Of a stretch of 64,000 nucleotides of DNA, positions 41,710 to 50,330 are shown piece after piece; the first letter of the stretch is position 1, and every line of letters begins with the position of its first letter. Under the pieces are notes generated by a model. That model searched no databases, was not told the DNA's origin, and was given only the letters and a program-made list of their open reading frames with translations. Both the position numbers and the translations under genes were made by a program. The stretch spans positions 80,100 to 144,099 of the forward strand of contig CAMMBV010000002.1 in assembly GCA_946494335.1 (NCBI GenBank). The letters are read 5' to 3'. The stretch comes from an uncultured Ruminococcus sp. Lineage in GTDB: Bacteria; Bacillota; Clostridia; Lachnospirales; Lachnospiraceae.

Positions 41710-42579
41710 CTAACGGTATTTCCCCAGGAAGAAAAGCGCCATCGTTCCCGGACCGGAATGAGCGCCTATGGTCGCTCCCACCGGATTGATCAGGATATCT
41801 TCGATTCCGAAGCGTTCCCTCACCAGCCTGGCCACAAACTGTGCATCCTCCAGACAGTCTCCATGACTGATAAATACCCGGTCATTATTCTCACTGCAGT
41901 CTGCAAGCCGCTCCTCCATCATATCCACCAGTTTGATCAGAGATCTCTTTCTGCCCCGGACTTTTCCCACCGCAATCAGATGGCCCTCGTCATCTACATG
42001 AAGCACCGGTTTGATATTGATCATCGTCCCCAGCACAGCCGTCATCTTGGAAACACGGCCTCCCCTGTGGAGATGAAACAGATCGTCCACCGTAAACACA
42101 TGACAAAGATTCAGCTTCTTCTCTTCCAGCCATCCGGCAATCTCTTCCATGGTTTTGCCTTCGCTTTTCATCCTGACCGCCTTGTCCACGTAAAGGCCCT
42201 GTCCCAGAGACGCGCACAAAGAATCGATCACTCTCACAGTCCCATCCGGATACTCCTCCTTCAGTTCATCCGCCGCCAGTCTGCAGCTGTTGTACGTACC
42301 GCTTAACCCGGAAGAAAAAGCAATGTGGAGAACGTCGTATCCTTTTTCCAGCCAGGGTCTCCACAGCTCCTTTGCTTCTTCCGCATTTACCTGAGAAGTG
42401 GTCGGCATGGATCCTTCGCGCATACGCCGGTAAAACTCCCCGCTGGAAAGCTGGTTCTCCCTGTGGTATGTGACCCCATCCATGGTATACGTCAAAAACA
42501 TATACGGAATCTGATTCTCTTCATAATAGGATGAGGGCAGATCCGCCATATTGTCTGTCGTTATCACAAATTCTTTCAT
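41710..42579 (-). CDS. DegV family fatty-acid-binding protein
   Basis: A 289-residue DegV protein, which in related bacteria binds fatty acids and hands them to fatty acid kinase (FakB role). Segments: FVITTDNMADLPSSYYEENQ, SQVNAEEAKELWRPWLEKGY (TSQVN is the conserved TSQP-type loop), AFSSGLSGTYNSCRLAADEL, and HVDDEGHLIAVGKVRGRKRS with the conserved KxRG..K. No FakA gene is in the window. It stands alone with its own terminator. Confidence 0.92.
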   Translation of the reverse strand: MKEFVITTDNMADLPSSYYEENQIPYMFLTYTMDGVTYHRENQLSSGEFYRRMREGSMPTTSQVNAEEAKELWRPWLEKGYDVLHIAFSSGLSGTYNSCRLAADELKEEYPDGTVRVIDSLCASLGQGLYVDKAVRMKSEGKTMEEIAGWLEEKKLNLCHVFTVDDLFHLHRGGRVSKMTAVLGTMINIKPVLHVDDEGHLIAVGKVRGRKRSLIKLVDMMEERLADCSENNDRVFISHGDCLEDAQFVARLVRERFGIEDILINPVGATIGAHSGPGTMALFFLGKYR

Positions 42580-42630
42580 CGCTTTCTCCCTTATATTTTT
42601 TGTTTATCATATCATTTTTCATACACAAAT

Positions 42631-43806
42631 TCAATTCCCATCCCGCAGGATCTCCAGCGCTTTTGCCAGCTGAAGATCTTCTCCGGCATCCTCCGGCTGC
42701 TCTACTGTAATATCCGGCAAAATCCCTTTCCCATGAATATTTTCTCCGCCTGGCGTGTAATAACTGGAAATGGTCAGTTTGATCACGCTTCCGTCGTCAA
42801 GGCCGAAAGTCTTCTGTACGATTCCTTTGCCGTAGGTAGTGGTTCCCACCAGTGTCCCCACTTTGTGATCCTGCACCGCACCGGCAAAAATCTCCGCGGC
42901 ACTGGCGCTGTTTTCATTTACCAGCACCGCCAGCGGCACTTCAATAGGTGTTTTGCCCTCTGAAAAGTATTCCTCTTTATCTCCATTTTTATTTTCCGTA
43001 TAAACCAGCAGACCTTCCGGCATAAAACAGTTCAGCGTATCGCAGACAGCCGTCAGAAGTCCTCCCGGATTATCCCGCAGATCTACAATCAGCCTTTCCA
43101 TATCCTGATCCTGAAGACTTTCATATGCTTCCTGAAACTGCTCCGCTGTCATCGCAGTGAACTGATTTATGGCGATATACCCCGTTCTGTTTTCCTTCAT
43201 CTCACTGCTTACGGAAGGAATTTCCACATCGGCTTTCGTCACCTTCATCTCAATATACTGCCCCTGACTCTCTCTGTAGACAGTCAGGGATATGGCGGAT
43301 TCACTTTCCTGTATCATCCCGGAAGCCTCTGAAAGCTCCATTCCTTCAGTGGACTGTCCATTGATCTTGCTGATAATATCTCCCTGCTGTATCCCCGCTT
43401 TGCTGGCAGGACCTCCCTCATAGCAGTAAGCCACCGTGACCGCTTTCGTTTCCGCATCCTGTATCAGAACCACTCCGATCCCCTCATAGTGACCTTCATT
43501 GCTCTCGCTTACCGACTCATACTCCTCCCTTGTATAATAACAGGAGTAAGGATCATCCAATCCCTCTAAAAGACCGGCATACATACTTTCCGCCAGATCC
43601 GAATCTTCTTTTTCAAACAGATACTGATCATCTATAATATCGCATATCTCTTCTATTTTCTGCTCTGACGCAGCGCTGCCCGGAACAGATTTTCCGGTGG
43701 CGCCGGCCACAAATCCGGAAACGAGACGATATCCGAATATAACGGCCAGCGCTGCAAAAATCCCGGCTGCAAAACATATAATACTTTTCCTCTTATAATC
43801 TGACAT
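42631..43806 (-). CDS. S41 family peptidase (CtpA-like carboxy-terminal protease)
   Basis: A 391-residue membrane-anchored serine protease. An N-terminal helix (about residues 9-28) anchors it, a PDZ domain covers about 95-180 (YEGIGVVLIQDAETKAVT and GDIISKINGQST), and the protease core follows. The catalytic Ser is in VNENSASAAEIFAGAVQ and the Lys in TTTYGKGIVQKTF. It cleaves unstructured C-termini outside the cell. ATG 43806 has GGAG 6 bases upstream. It follows the ftsEX genes on the same strand after a strong terminator. In Bacillus a CtpB-like enzyme controls sporulation, but that link is only by family. Confidence 0.92.
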   Translation of the reverse strand: MSDYKRKSIICFAAGIFAALAVIFGYRLVSGFVAGATGKSVPGSAASEQKIEEICDIIDDQYLFEKEDSDLAESMYAGLLEGLDDPYSCYYTREEYESVSESNEGHYEGIGVVLIQDAETKAVTVAYCYEGGPASKAGIQQGDIISKINGQSTEGMELSEASGMIQESESAISLTVYRESQGQYIEMKVTKADVEIPSVSSEMKENRTGYIAINQFTAMTAEQFQEAYESLQDQDMERLIVDLRDNPGGLLTAVCDTLNCFMPEGLLVYTENKNGDKEEYFSEGKTPIEVPLAVLVNENSASAAEIFAGAVQDHKVGTLVGTTTYGKGIVQKTFGLDDGSVIKLTISSYYTPGGENIHGKGILPDITVEQPEDAGEDLQLAKALEILRDGN

Positions 43807-43823
43807 AATCACTCCAAAAATGC

Positions 43824-43860
43824 GAGAGCTTCAAAAGATGTCCTATCTTTTGAAGCTCTC
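43824..43860 (-). terminator. Terminator of ftsEX
   Basis: GAGAGCTTCAAAAGAT and ATCTTTTGAAGCTCTC pair perfectly over 16 bases with a 5-base loop. On the minus strand GCATTTTTGG follows. Confidence 0.85.
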
Positions 43861-43892
43861 TTCTCATATTATTGTATGATTTCTCTGCTGCT

Positions 43893-44801
43893 TTATACTT
43901 TTAAATGTTTACGAATGGTGATGGCGCTGCCGATAAATCCGATACCCATTCCCAGAATCAGTCCGGCCGGTATCAGTACCTCAAATACCTGTCTCGCTGC
44001 CAGGAAAGACACAATATCGCTGAGTATATTGAACTTTTCCAGAATATAGGTTACCGCTCTGTTGTACATAAAATACAGGATAACCAGAGGAATCGCCGCA
44101 CCAAGCAGCCCGATCAGCAGACCTTCAATGATAAAAGGAGCCCTTACAAAACCGTTGGTCGCTCCAATCAGCTTCATAATTCCGATCTCTTCTTTGCGCA
44201 CCGCAATACCAACAGAAATCGTATTACTGATCAAAAAGACAGCCACTGCAAACAGAATAATGATAACGGCCAGGGATATGGTTCCCAGCAGCTTGTTGAA
44301 GGTGGTAAGCGTATTGACCGCTCCCTCAGAATGGTTTACATTGCTTACGCCGTCCAGCCCTTCTATGTACTGTGCAACCTCTTCCTGATTTTCAATCCTG
44401 TCTACGGTCACCTCATAATTCGCCTTATTACTCAGCGGGTTATCATCCTGAAATCCTTCCGCCGCATCCTCGGCGCCTTTAAAATACTCTTTCTGAAATT
44501 CCTCCCAGGCTTCCTGGGCGGAAACATAGCGGACATCCGTCACGCCGTTCAGCGCTTTGATCTGTTCTCCCACCGAATCAATGGCAGCCTGATCCACGCC
44601 TTCTTCAAAGAAGACCGTCATAGTGACGCCTTCCTCCACATTCTTTACGATGTAATTAAAATTGATAACGATGGAGAACACCAGTCCAAACAAGAACACA
44701 CAGGCGGCGATGGTGGCGATGGACGCCAGTGAGAAAATAATATTTCTCCCGATATTCACCACGCCCTGTTTTGCATTATAGCCAATCGTACTAATTCGCA
44801 T
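43893..44801 (-). CDS. ftsX: Cell-division protein FtsX
   Basis: A 302-residue membrane partner of FtsE. One N-terminal helix (about residues 25-50) is followed by an extracellular domain (about 55-160), then three more helices. Family segments: SLASIATIAACVFLFGLVFS, TVFFEEGVDQAAIDSVGEQI and AVRKEEIGIMKLIGATNGFV. FtsEX controls cell-wall hydrolases at division or elongation, and no such hydrolase gene is beside it. The ATG at 44801 is chosen because AAGGTG precedes it, and it overlaps the end of ftsE by 11 bases. They are co-transcribed. Confidence 0.95.
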   Translation of the reverse strand: MRISTIGYNAKQGVVNIGRNIIFSLASIATIAACVFLFGLVFSIVINFNYIVKNVEEGVTMTVFFEEGVDQAAIDSVGEQIKALNGVTDVRYVSAQEAWEEFQKEYFKGAEDAAEGFQDDNPLSNKANYEVTVDRIENQEEVAQYIEGLDGVSNVNHSEGAVNTLTTFNKLLGTISLAVIIILFAVAVFLISNTISVGIAVRKEEIGIMKLIGATNGFVRAPFIIEGLLIGLLGAAIPLVILYFMYNRAVTYILEKFNILSDIVSFLAARQVFEVLIPAGLILGMGIGFIGSAITIRKHLKV

Positions 44802-45474
44802 GATATTCACCTTCTTGTTCGTCGCTTACAATGACGCCTTTCTTCATGGCAATAACCCTCTTTTTGAAGGCATTGACTATTTCACGGTTATGAGTAACGA
44901 CAAGAACGGTGGTTCCCCGCTCGTTGATCTCTTCCAGAAGCTTCATAATCTCAAATGAAGTTTTGGGATCCAGATTTCCGGTAGGCTCATCGGCAAGAAG
45001 AATATCCGGCCGGTTCACCAGCGCTCTCGCCAGCGCCACTCTCTGCTGCTCCCCTCCTGAAAGTTCCCTGGGATAGGATTTATATTTTTCCGCCAGACCC
45101 ACCAGAGTCAGTACCTCCGGTACACGTTTTTTGATTACACGGTTGGGCCGTTCGATGACACGCTGGGCAAAGGCCACGTTTTCATATACGCTGCGGTCCT
45201 TTAAAAGGCGGAAATCCTGAAATACAACACCGACTCCACGGCGGTATTTCGGAATTTTTCTGCGTTTCAGTTTATTCAGTACCTGACCATTTACTTCAAT
45301 GGTTCCTTCCGTGGGTTCCAGCTCCTTCAACAGAAGCTTGATCAGAGTGGATTTCCCGGATCCACTGTTTCCCACCACGAAAACAAATTCCCCCTTATCA
45401 ATCTGCAAATCCATATGGTCAATGGCCGGCTGGCCCTTGCCGTAAGATTTGCTTACGTTTCTTAACGTAATCAT
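44791..45474 (-). CDS. ftsE: Cell-division ABC ATPase FtsE
   Basis: A 227-residue ABC ATPase that works with FtsX. Walker A GNSGSGKST is at residues 35-43, the ABC signature is LSGGEQQRVALARAL, Walker B is ILLADEPTGNLD, and the switch His is in VLVVTHNREIV. The usual FtsE length is 220-230. GGAGGAGC precedes the start. It is the first gene of the ftsEX operon. Confidence 0.95.
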   Translation of the reverse strand: MITLRNVSKSYGKGQPAIDHMDLQIDKGEFVFVVGNSGSGKSTLIKLLLKELEPTEGTIEVNGQVLNKLKRRKIPKYRRGVGVVFQDFRLLKDRSVYENVAFAQRVIERPNRVIKKRVPEVLTLVGLAEKYKSYPRELSGGEQQRVALARALVNRPDILLADEPTGNLDPKTSFEIMKLLEEINERGTTVLVVTHNREIVNAFKKRVIAMKKGVIVSDEQEGEYHAN

Positions 45475-45511
45475 AAGCTCCTCCTGCTATAGCGTGCACA
45501 AAACACGTACA

Positions 45512-46597
45512 CTAATAGTCCAAAGTTTCCATATACTGCATATATCGTACGACCATCAGCGCAATCTTAAAGGTAATGGCGTCTTCAAAGACACGCAGAT
45601 CCAGGCCTGTACTTTTTTGAAGCTTGTCCAGACGGTAAACCAGGGTATTTCTGTGGATATAAAGCTGTCTGGAAGTCTCGGAAACATTCAGGCTGTTTTC
45701 AAAAAATTTATTGATAGTCACCAGCGTCTCTTCATCAAAATCATCCGGCGACTTATCGGCAAAAATTTCTTTGATAAACATTTTGCAAAGCGGAATCGGC
45801 AGCTGATAAATAAGACGTCCGATTCCCAGAGCGCTGTATGCGAACACATCTCTGTCGCTGAAGAAAATTTTTCCCACGTCCAGCGCGGTACGCGCTTCTT
45901 TATAGGAACGGGAAACCTCTTTTAATTCTTTTACTATGGTGCCGTATGCAACGTGAGTACTTCCGTCAGTACTCCTGCCTATAGTATCAAGAACAGAAGC
46001 GGCCAGCTTATTCATCTCCTCGTAGCCGTCGGTTTCCGAAAGCTCCTTGACGATGATAATATTTTTTTCATCCACTGCCGTGATAAAATCGCCGTTTTTC
46101 CCGTGGAACATATTCTTGATACACTCCAGAAGATTGTAGTCCTTACTCTGATCTGTTTCCAGAATAAAAACGACTCTCCTTGCATTCACATCAATATGTA
46201 ACTTTTTCGCCCGGTTATAAATATCCACCAGAAGCAGATTGTCCAAAAGCAGGTTCTTGATAAAATTATCCTTGTCAAACCGCTCTTTGTATGCGATCAG
46301 CAGATTTTCTATCTGGAACGCCGCCAGTTTGCCAATCATAAAAAGATCGTCGCTGCCGTTGACAACCAGCACATACTCCAGCTGATGTTCATCGTAAACT
46401 TTAAAATACTGGAATCCTTTTATAATCTGACTGTCTGCCTGTGATCCCACAAAATCCATGACTTCACTGCCGGTGGCAACCGGTTCTGCAAAAGTTGACA
46501 CCAGGACTTTTCCTTCAACATCCATCAGACACATATCCACTCTGGATATTGCTTTCAGCCCTTCAATTGTATTCTGAAGTATCTGGTTTGAAATCAT
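45512..46597 (-). CDS. CdaR/PucR-type helix-turn-helix regulator
   Basis: A 361-residue regulator. The N-terminus is a CdaR-like sugar-diacid recognition/sensor domain (QNTIEGLKAISRVDMCLMDV, about residues 1-130). A GGDEF-like middle region follows. The C-terminal HTH_30 domain ends with SRQLYIHRNTLVYRLDKLQK (about 320-345). It is a single gene upstream of ftsEX on the same strand. Related proteins control sugar-acid or purine use. Its target here is unknown, since no such catabolic genes are near. Confidence 0.87.
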   Translation of the reverse strand: MISNQILQNTIEGLKAISRVDMCLMDVEGKVLVSTFAEPVATGSEVMDFVGSQADSQIIKGFQYFKVYDEHQLEYVLVVNGSDDLFMIGKLAAFQIENLLIAYKERFDKDNFIKNLLLDNLLLVDIYNRAKKLHIDVNARRVVFILETDQSKDYNLLECIKNMFHGKNGDFITAVDEKNIIIVKELSETDGYEEMNKLAASVLDTIGRSTDGSTHVAYGTIVKELKEVSRSYKEARTALDVGKIFFSDRDVFAYSALGIGRLIYQLPIPLCKMFIKEIFADKSPDDFDEETLVTINKFFENSLNVSETSRQLYIHRNTLVYRLDKLQKSTGLDLRVFEDAITFKIALMVVRYMQYMETLDY

Positions 46598-46707
46598 TTT
46601 CCTACTCCTTTTGCATTTTTTATGAAATCCCTAGAGTATATTTTAATACAAATTCACAAAAAAGGAAAGAGAAAATACGGAATTTTTAACAATTTTTTCA
46701 CACATTT

Positions 46708-47538
46708 TTATTCATATTGCAAAAAACCCTCTCCCAGCACTTCTCTGGCATCCGTAACCACCACAAACGCCTGCCCGTCAATGCGATGGACAATATCCTT
46801 CAGAAATACAATCTGTTTCCTGGGAACGACACAAAACAGCATGATTTTATCCTTTCCGGAGTAGCCGCCCCGGATCAAAACCTTCGTCATTCCCCGCTGC
46901 AGCTCTTCCATTACGGCCAGGGCAACAGCTTCATGCTTCTCCGTTATAATAAACGCTGCTTTGGAAAATTTCAACCCCTCAATTATGGTATCACTGGTTT
47001 TTGCAATGACAAAAATTGCAAGAGCGCTGTATAAAACCATGGAAAATCCAAACACAAAAGCGCCGATCAGCACGATCACCCAGTCAATCACCTGCATGAT
47101 TTTTGTCACCGGATACCAGGGAACTTTTTTCTGTATCAGAACAGCCGCCATATCGCTTCCCCCGGTGGTTCCGTGCCCTATAAAGGTCAGGCCGATCCCC
47201 GCGCCCTGGGTCACGCCTCCGCAAAATGCCGCCAGCATCATATCGCCTTTTACCAGCGGTATGGCCGGCAGAACCAGAAGCCAGAAAGACAGGCTGATCA
47301 TTCCTGCCAGAGAACGTTTCAGAAAATGGAAACCCTTTATTCTGAGAGCAGCCAGAAACAGCGGGATATTTAAGACCAGCATGGTAATGCCAAGAGGAAT
47401 TCCCGTCAGCTCTTTTACCACAATGGCCAGCCCGCTGAAACCTCCCGTCACCATGCCCAGCGGATCAAAAAACGAGTTGATAGAAACCGCCATCACGGCC
47501 GTTCCCAGCAGGATAAGAACATAGTCATTTTTCCTCAT
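46708..47538 (-). CDS. YitT family membrane protein
   Basis: A 276-residue membrane protein. The first 190 residues form about five helices (YVLILLGTAVMAVSINSFFD, TGGFSGLAIVVKELTGIPLG, GTTGGSDMAAVLIQKKVPWY). The C-terminal 80 residues are the DUF2179 cytoplasmic domain (RGMTKVLIRGGYSGKDKIML, then CVVPRKQIVFLKDIVHRID). Transport substrate unknown; YitT-like proteins are widespread in Firmicutes. It stands alone between the PucR-type regulator and the VWA operon. Confidence 0.92.
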   Translation of the reverse strand: MRKNDYVLILLGTAVMAVSINSFFDPLGMVTGGFSGLAIVVKELTGIPLGITMLVLNIPLFLAALRIKGFHFLKRSLAGMISLSFWLLVLPAIPLVKGDMMLAAFCGGVTQGAGIGLTFIGHGTTGGSDMAAVLIQKKVPWYPVTKIMQVIDWVIVLIGAFVFGFSMVLYSALAIFVIAKTSDTIIEGLKFSKAAFIITEKHEAVALAVMEELQRGMTKVLIRGGYSGKDKIMLFCVVPRKQIVFLKDIVHRIDGQAFVVVTDAREVLGEGFLQYE

Positions 47539-47552
47539 AACGACCTCTTTTC

Positions 47553-47577
47553 AAAAAAAATTACAGATACTCTGTAA
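47553..47577 (-). terminator. Terminator after the VWA gene
   Basis: TTACAGA and TCTGTAA form a 7-base hairpin with a 3-base loop, followed on the minus strand by eight T. It lies just past the VWA stop at 47610. Confidence 0.75.
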
Positions 47578-47609
47578 GCATCTGCAATTTTCTTAAATCT
47601 ATTCTCTTT

Positions 47610-49388
47610 TCACCCGTTTTCTTCCAGCTGTTTTTTCAGATACCGTCCCACGATCTTTGAAAAATTTTCAATGTCACGGATATAGGCGAAATCTTTTCCA
47701 AAAATTTTCTTTTCCGCCTCCAGATCTTTTTCCTCCCCTGCAAAAACACCCAGCACACAGATGCCCTCGTTTCTCAGCTTTCTCACCTCGAATCCGGTAT
47801 CCCTAATGGCGTAATCTCCCTGGTAAGGCTGGGGATTCCTGGCATTGGGGCGGTTTAATATCACGTCATACGGGCGGCCGTCGCTTAAAATAATCAGGAT
47901 CTTTTTTTCTTCCTCCCGGTTGATAAGCGCCTGCGCTATGGCTTTGACGGCGAGACCGTCCCGGTTGTTGGAAGATGTGGTAAACTCAAATATTCTTTCG
48001 TTTTCCGACCTGTCGTCATCATACTCCCGATACCGCTGCAGTATGGTATAATCCCAGAATGTACAAAAACTGGTCACCCGGTGGGGAATCTTCACACTAC
48101 TCAACGCCTCCATGATGATATATGCCTGCAGCACCACCTTCTCCTGGCGCTGTCTCTGGGAACCGCTTGCATCGATGAGAACATCCACCACAAAATCCTG
48201 CCGGCTGTTTTTATCCTCTTTTTTAAAAAGCTTTGCGTCCTTTGTCCTGCCCACTTTCCAGAGTCTGGCCGGAATCAGCGTGCCTCTGTCACAGATACTC
48301 TCCGAGGTCTCATCCCTTAATACAATGGCTTTTTTCAGCACGTCTGTCAGAAGCTGGATATTTCTTTTCACCACCCTGTGATGGTCATAGTAGGCATATT
48401 TATTCTTTGATTTCTGCTTTCTGGCATATTCATACTGATAATTTCTCGCCGCCGGATTTCTCAGGATACCATCCGTAAAATACAGGCTGCAGTCTGCGTG
48501 TATTCCTCTGCAATTTTGAAAATTGGCCCGCTTTTCCTCCAGGGGCGGCAGGTAACTCTTTCCAAAATTCAGCTCCACATAGGAGTAGGTCTTCTGCAGC
48601 GTCTCCTCATCCACCAGCGTAATCTTCCGCTGCCTGACGCCTTCCGTTTCCTTATCCTTTGCCTCATCCGCCGGCGAACGGGTGGAGGTCATCTCTTTTG
48701 CAACCCGTTCCAGATAAGCCTCCAGATTGTCCTCGTACATCTCCTCCGAGAGGAAATCCTTCCACTTATAGGATGCGATCTCTTCCAGTGATACGGACAG
48801 AATCTGTTCCAGCGTCCCGTACTTTTCTTCGTATCCAGGCTCCATCCACAGATTGTAAAGCTCATCAATTTTTTCAATCACCTGCCGTGTGGTTTTTGCC
48901 TGCTTCACTTCATACAGCTGTTCCATCTTTTTACGTATCACATTGCTGACCACATACTCTCCCTGGATTTTTTCCCGAAACAGCGCAATTTTCAGCTGAC
49001 CGATTTCACTTTTTGTCAGGGAAGCAAAATCAAGATCCAGAGTGTCCAGAAACGCCTGTTTCTGAATATTTCTGACGCCGGATCGTTCCTTTGCAATCTT
49101 TTCTTCCACCGCCTCTTCAATGCAAAGCTGAGCAATATTGACCAGTGCGTCTTCATGGGCATGGACAAACAGCTTTTTTACCAAATAAAGACTCAGCTCT
49201 TCTTTATCATAATACTTTGCAAAAGCGCCCTGTTTGATGCCGTCATAGAGTGCAATATATCTGGATTTTAAAAAGCCTTCCACATCCGGTCTGGCCTCCA
49301 GCGTATAATCACCGCAGACGGTCCAGATCAGATTCTTAATACGATTTTCAATTTCCAGCTGATACTCTTCCTTCATCAAATCACTCAT
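47610..49388 (-). CDS. VWA-domain protein, NorD/CbbO-like
   Basis: A 592-residue cytoplasmic protein. The first 400 residues are helical and unlike any catalytic domain. The C-terminal von Willebrand A domain (about 398-590) has the metal-ion-dependent adhesion motif DASGS (Asp406, Ser408, Ser410), a middle Thr/Ser region (FEFTTSSNNRDG) and the second Asp in IILSDGRPYD. This layout matches NorD/CbbO/CoxE-type partners of MoxR ATPases, which remodel target enzymes. Databases often call such proteins nitric oxide reductase activation proteins, but no such reductase is present. It follows the MoxR gene by 11 bases. Confidence 0.88.
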   Translation of the reverse strand: MSDLMKEEYQLEIENRIKNLIWTVCGDYTLEARPDVEGFLKSRYIALYDGIKQGAFAKYYDKEELSLYLVKKLFVHAHEDALVNIAQLCIEEAVEEKIAKERSGVRNIQKQAFLDTLDLDFASLTKSEIGQLKIALFREKIQGEYVVSNVIRKKMEQLYEVKQAKTTRQVIEKIDELYNLWMEPGYEEKYGTLEQILSVSLEEIASYKWKDFLSEEMYEDNLEAYLERVAKEMTSTRSPADEAKDKETEGVRQRKITLVDEETLQKTYSYVELNFGKSYLPPLEEKRANFQNCRGIHADCSLYFTDGILRNPAARNYQYEYARKQKSKNKYAYYDHHRVVKRNIQLLTDVLKKAIVLRDETSESICDRGTLIPARLWKVGRTKDAKLFKKEDKNSRQDFVVDVLIDASGSQRQRQEKVVLQAYIIMEALSSVKIPHRVTSFCTFWDYTILQRYREYDDDRSENERIFEFTTSSNNRDGLAVKAIAQALINREEEKKILIILSDGRPYDVILNRPNARNPQPYQGDYAIRDTGFEVRKLRNEGICVLGVFAGEEKDLEAEKKIFGKDFAYIRDIENFSKIVGRYLKKQLEENG

Positions 49389-49399
49389 ATGAGCTCCTC

Positions 49400-50317
49400 T
49401 CAGATAAAAATATCCGCCTCCGTCCAGTCGTCAGGTATCCTGGTCATCACCACATCATCGATAATTTCTTTTTCAAAGGCATCAAAGCTTTTGTTTACAA
49501 TTCCCATACGGATGGCCAGCGCAGGTGAAAGACCGCAGCGGATGGTTTTCACTGCCGCCAGCATTCCCCTTAAATCCAGCGCTTTGGTGGAGATTTCGCC
49601 GTTCTGTGCTTTCAGCTGCAGATCCAGAAACAGGCCGATCAGCTGCTCCATGGCCTCATCCTTCCCATCCGGGAAGAATTCATGAAACACCTTGCGCAAA
49701 GTGTCATGACTCTGCTGGGGCATATCGATCACCATGAAACGGGATACCAAAGCTTCGTTTAACTCCTTCGTACCGGCATATCCGTAATTCATGGTGCCGA
49801 TAAAACGAGCTGCCGGATGAAGCATGATCTTGTCATAGCCCGGCACATCGATGCTTCTTCTGTAGTCCAGCGTGGCATGCAGAACGGATACGGCGTCATT
49901 TTTCGCCATATTCACCTCGTCCAGAATGCCAAATCCCCCGTACTGAGCACAGAGATAAATGCTCCCCTTTCTCAGCTGCACCTGATTGTCCACAAAAGTA
50001 TCTGTGCCAATCAGATCACTGCTGCTGGTATTGACATGGAAGGATATGTTATAGGATGGTCTGTTGAAAATGTAAGCCAGATTTTCCGCCAGCACATTCT
50101 TTCCCGTCGCCTTGGAGCCGGTCAGCAAAAGATTCTCGCCCTGAAGCAGGGCGGCAATGGCCATTTCCAGAATTTCTTTTCCGTAAAAGGGAATCAGCGG
50201 TTTTACAATTCTGTGTTTCACCGTCTCATCCACAGGAAACTCTTCCCTGTACATTCTGACTTCTTCTATCATCCTGGGGTTCACACCCTGTTCTTCCAAA
50301 AACTTCAGTTCTTCCAC
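49400..50317 (-). CDS. MoxR-type AAA+ ATPase
   Basis: A 305-residue AAA+ ATPase of the MoxR/NorQ/CbbQ group. Walker A GSKATGKN is at 67-74, Walker B is FGILDEVNMAKND, and the sensor-1 Asn is in RFIGTMNYGYAG. ATPases of this group form rings and act with a VWA protein, here the next gene, to unfold or activate an enzyme. It starts 13 bases after the type III glutamine synthetase stop and ends 11 bases before the VWA start. Confidence 0.92.
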   Translation of the reverse strand: MEELKFLEEQGVNPRMIEEVRMYREEFPVDETVKHRIVKPLIPFYGKEILEMAIAALLQGENLLLTGSKATGKNVLAENLAYIFNRPSYNISFHVNTSSSDLIGTDTFVDNQVQLRKGSIYLCAQYGGFGILDEVNMAKNDAVSVLHATLDYRRSIDVPGYDKIMLHPAARFIGTMNYGYAGTKELNEALVSRFMVIDMPQQSHDTLRKVFHEFFPDGKDEAMEQLIGLFLDLQLKAQNGEISTKALDLRGMLAAVKTIRCGLSPALAIRMGIVNKSFDAFEKEIIDDVVMTRIPDDWTEADIFI

Positions 50318-50330
50318 TTTTCACCTCTTG

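Noticed and set aside
47610..49388. Naming the VWA protein as a nitric oxide reductase activator
   Set aside because: No nor genes are present, and the neighbouring enzyme is glutamine synthetase, so the name would mislead.
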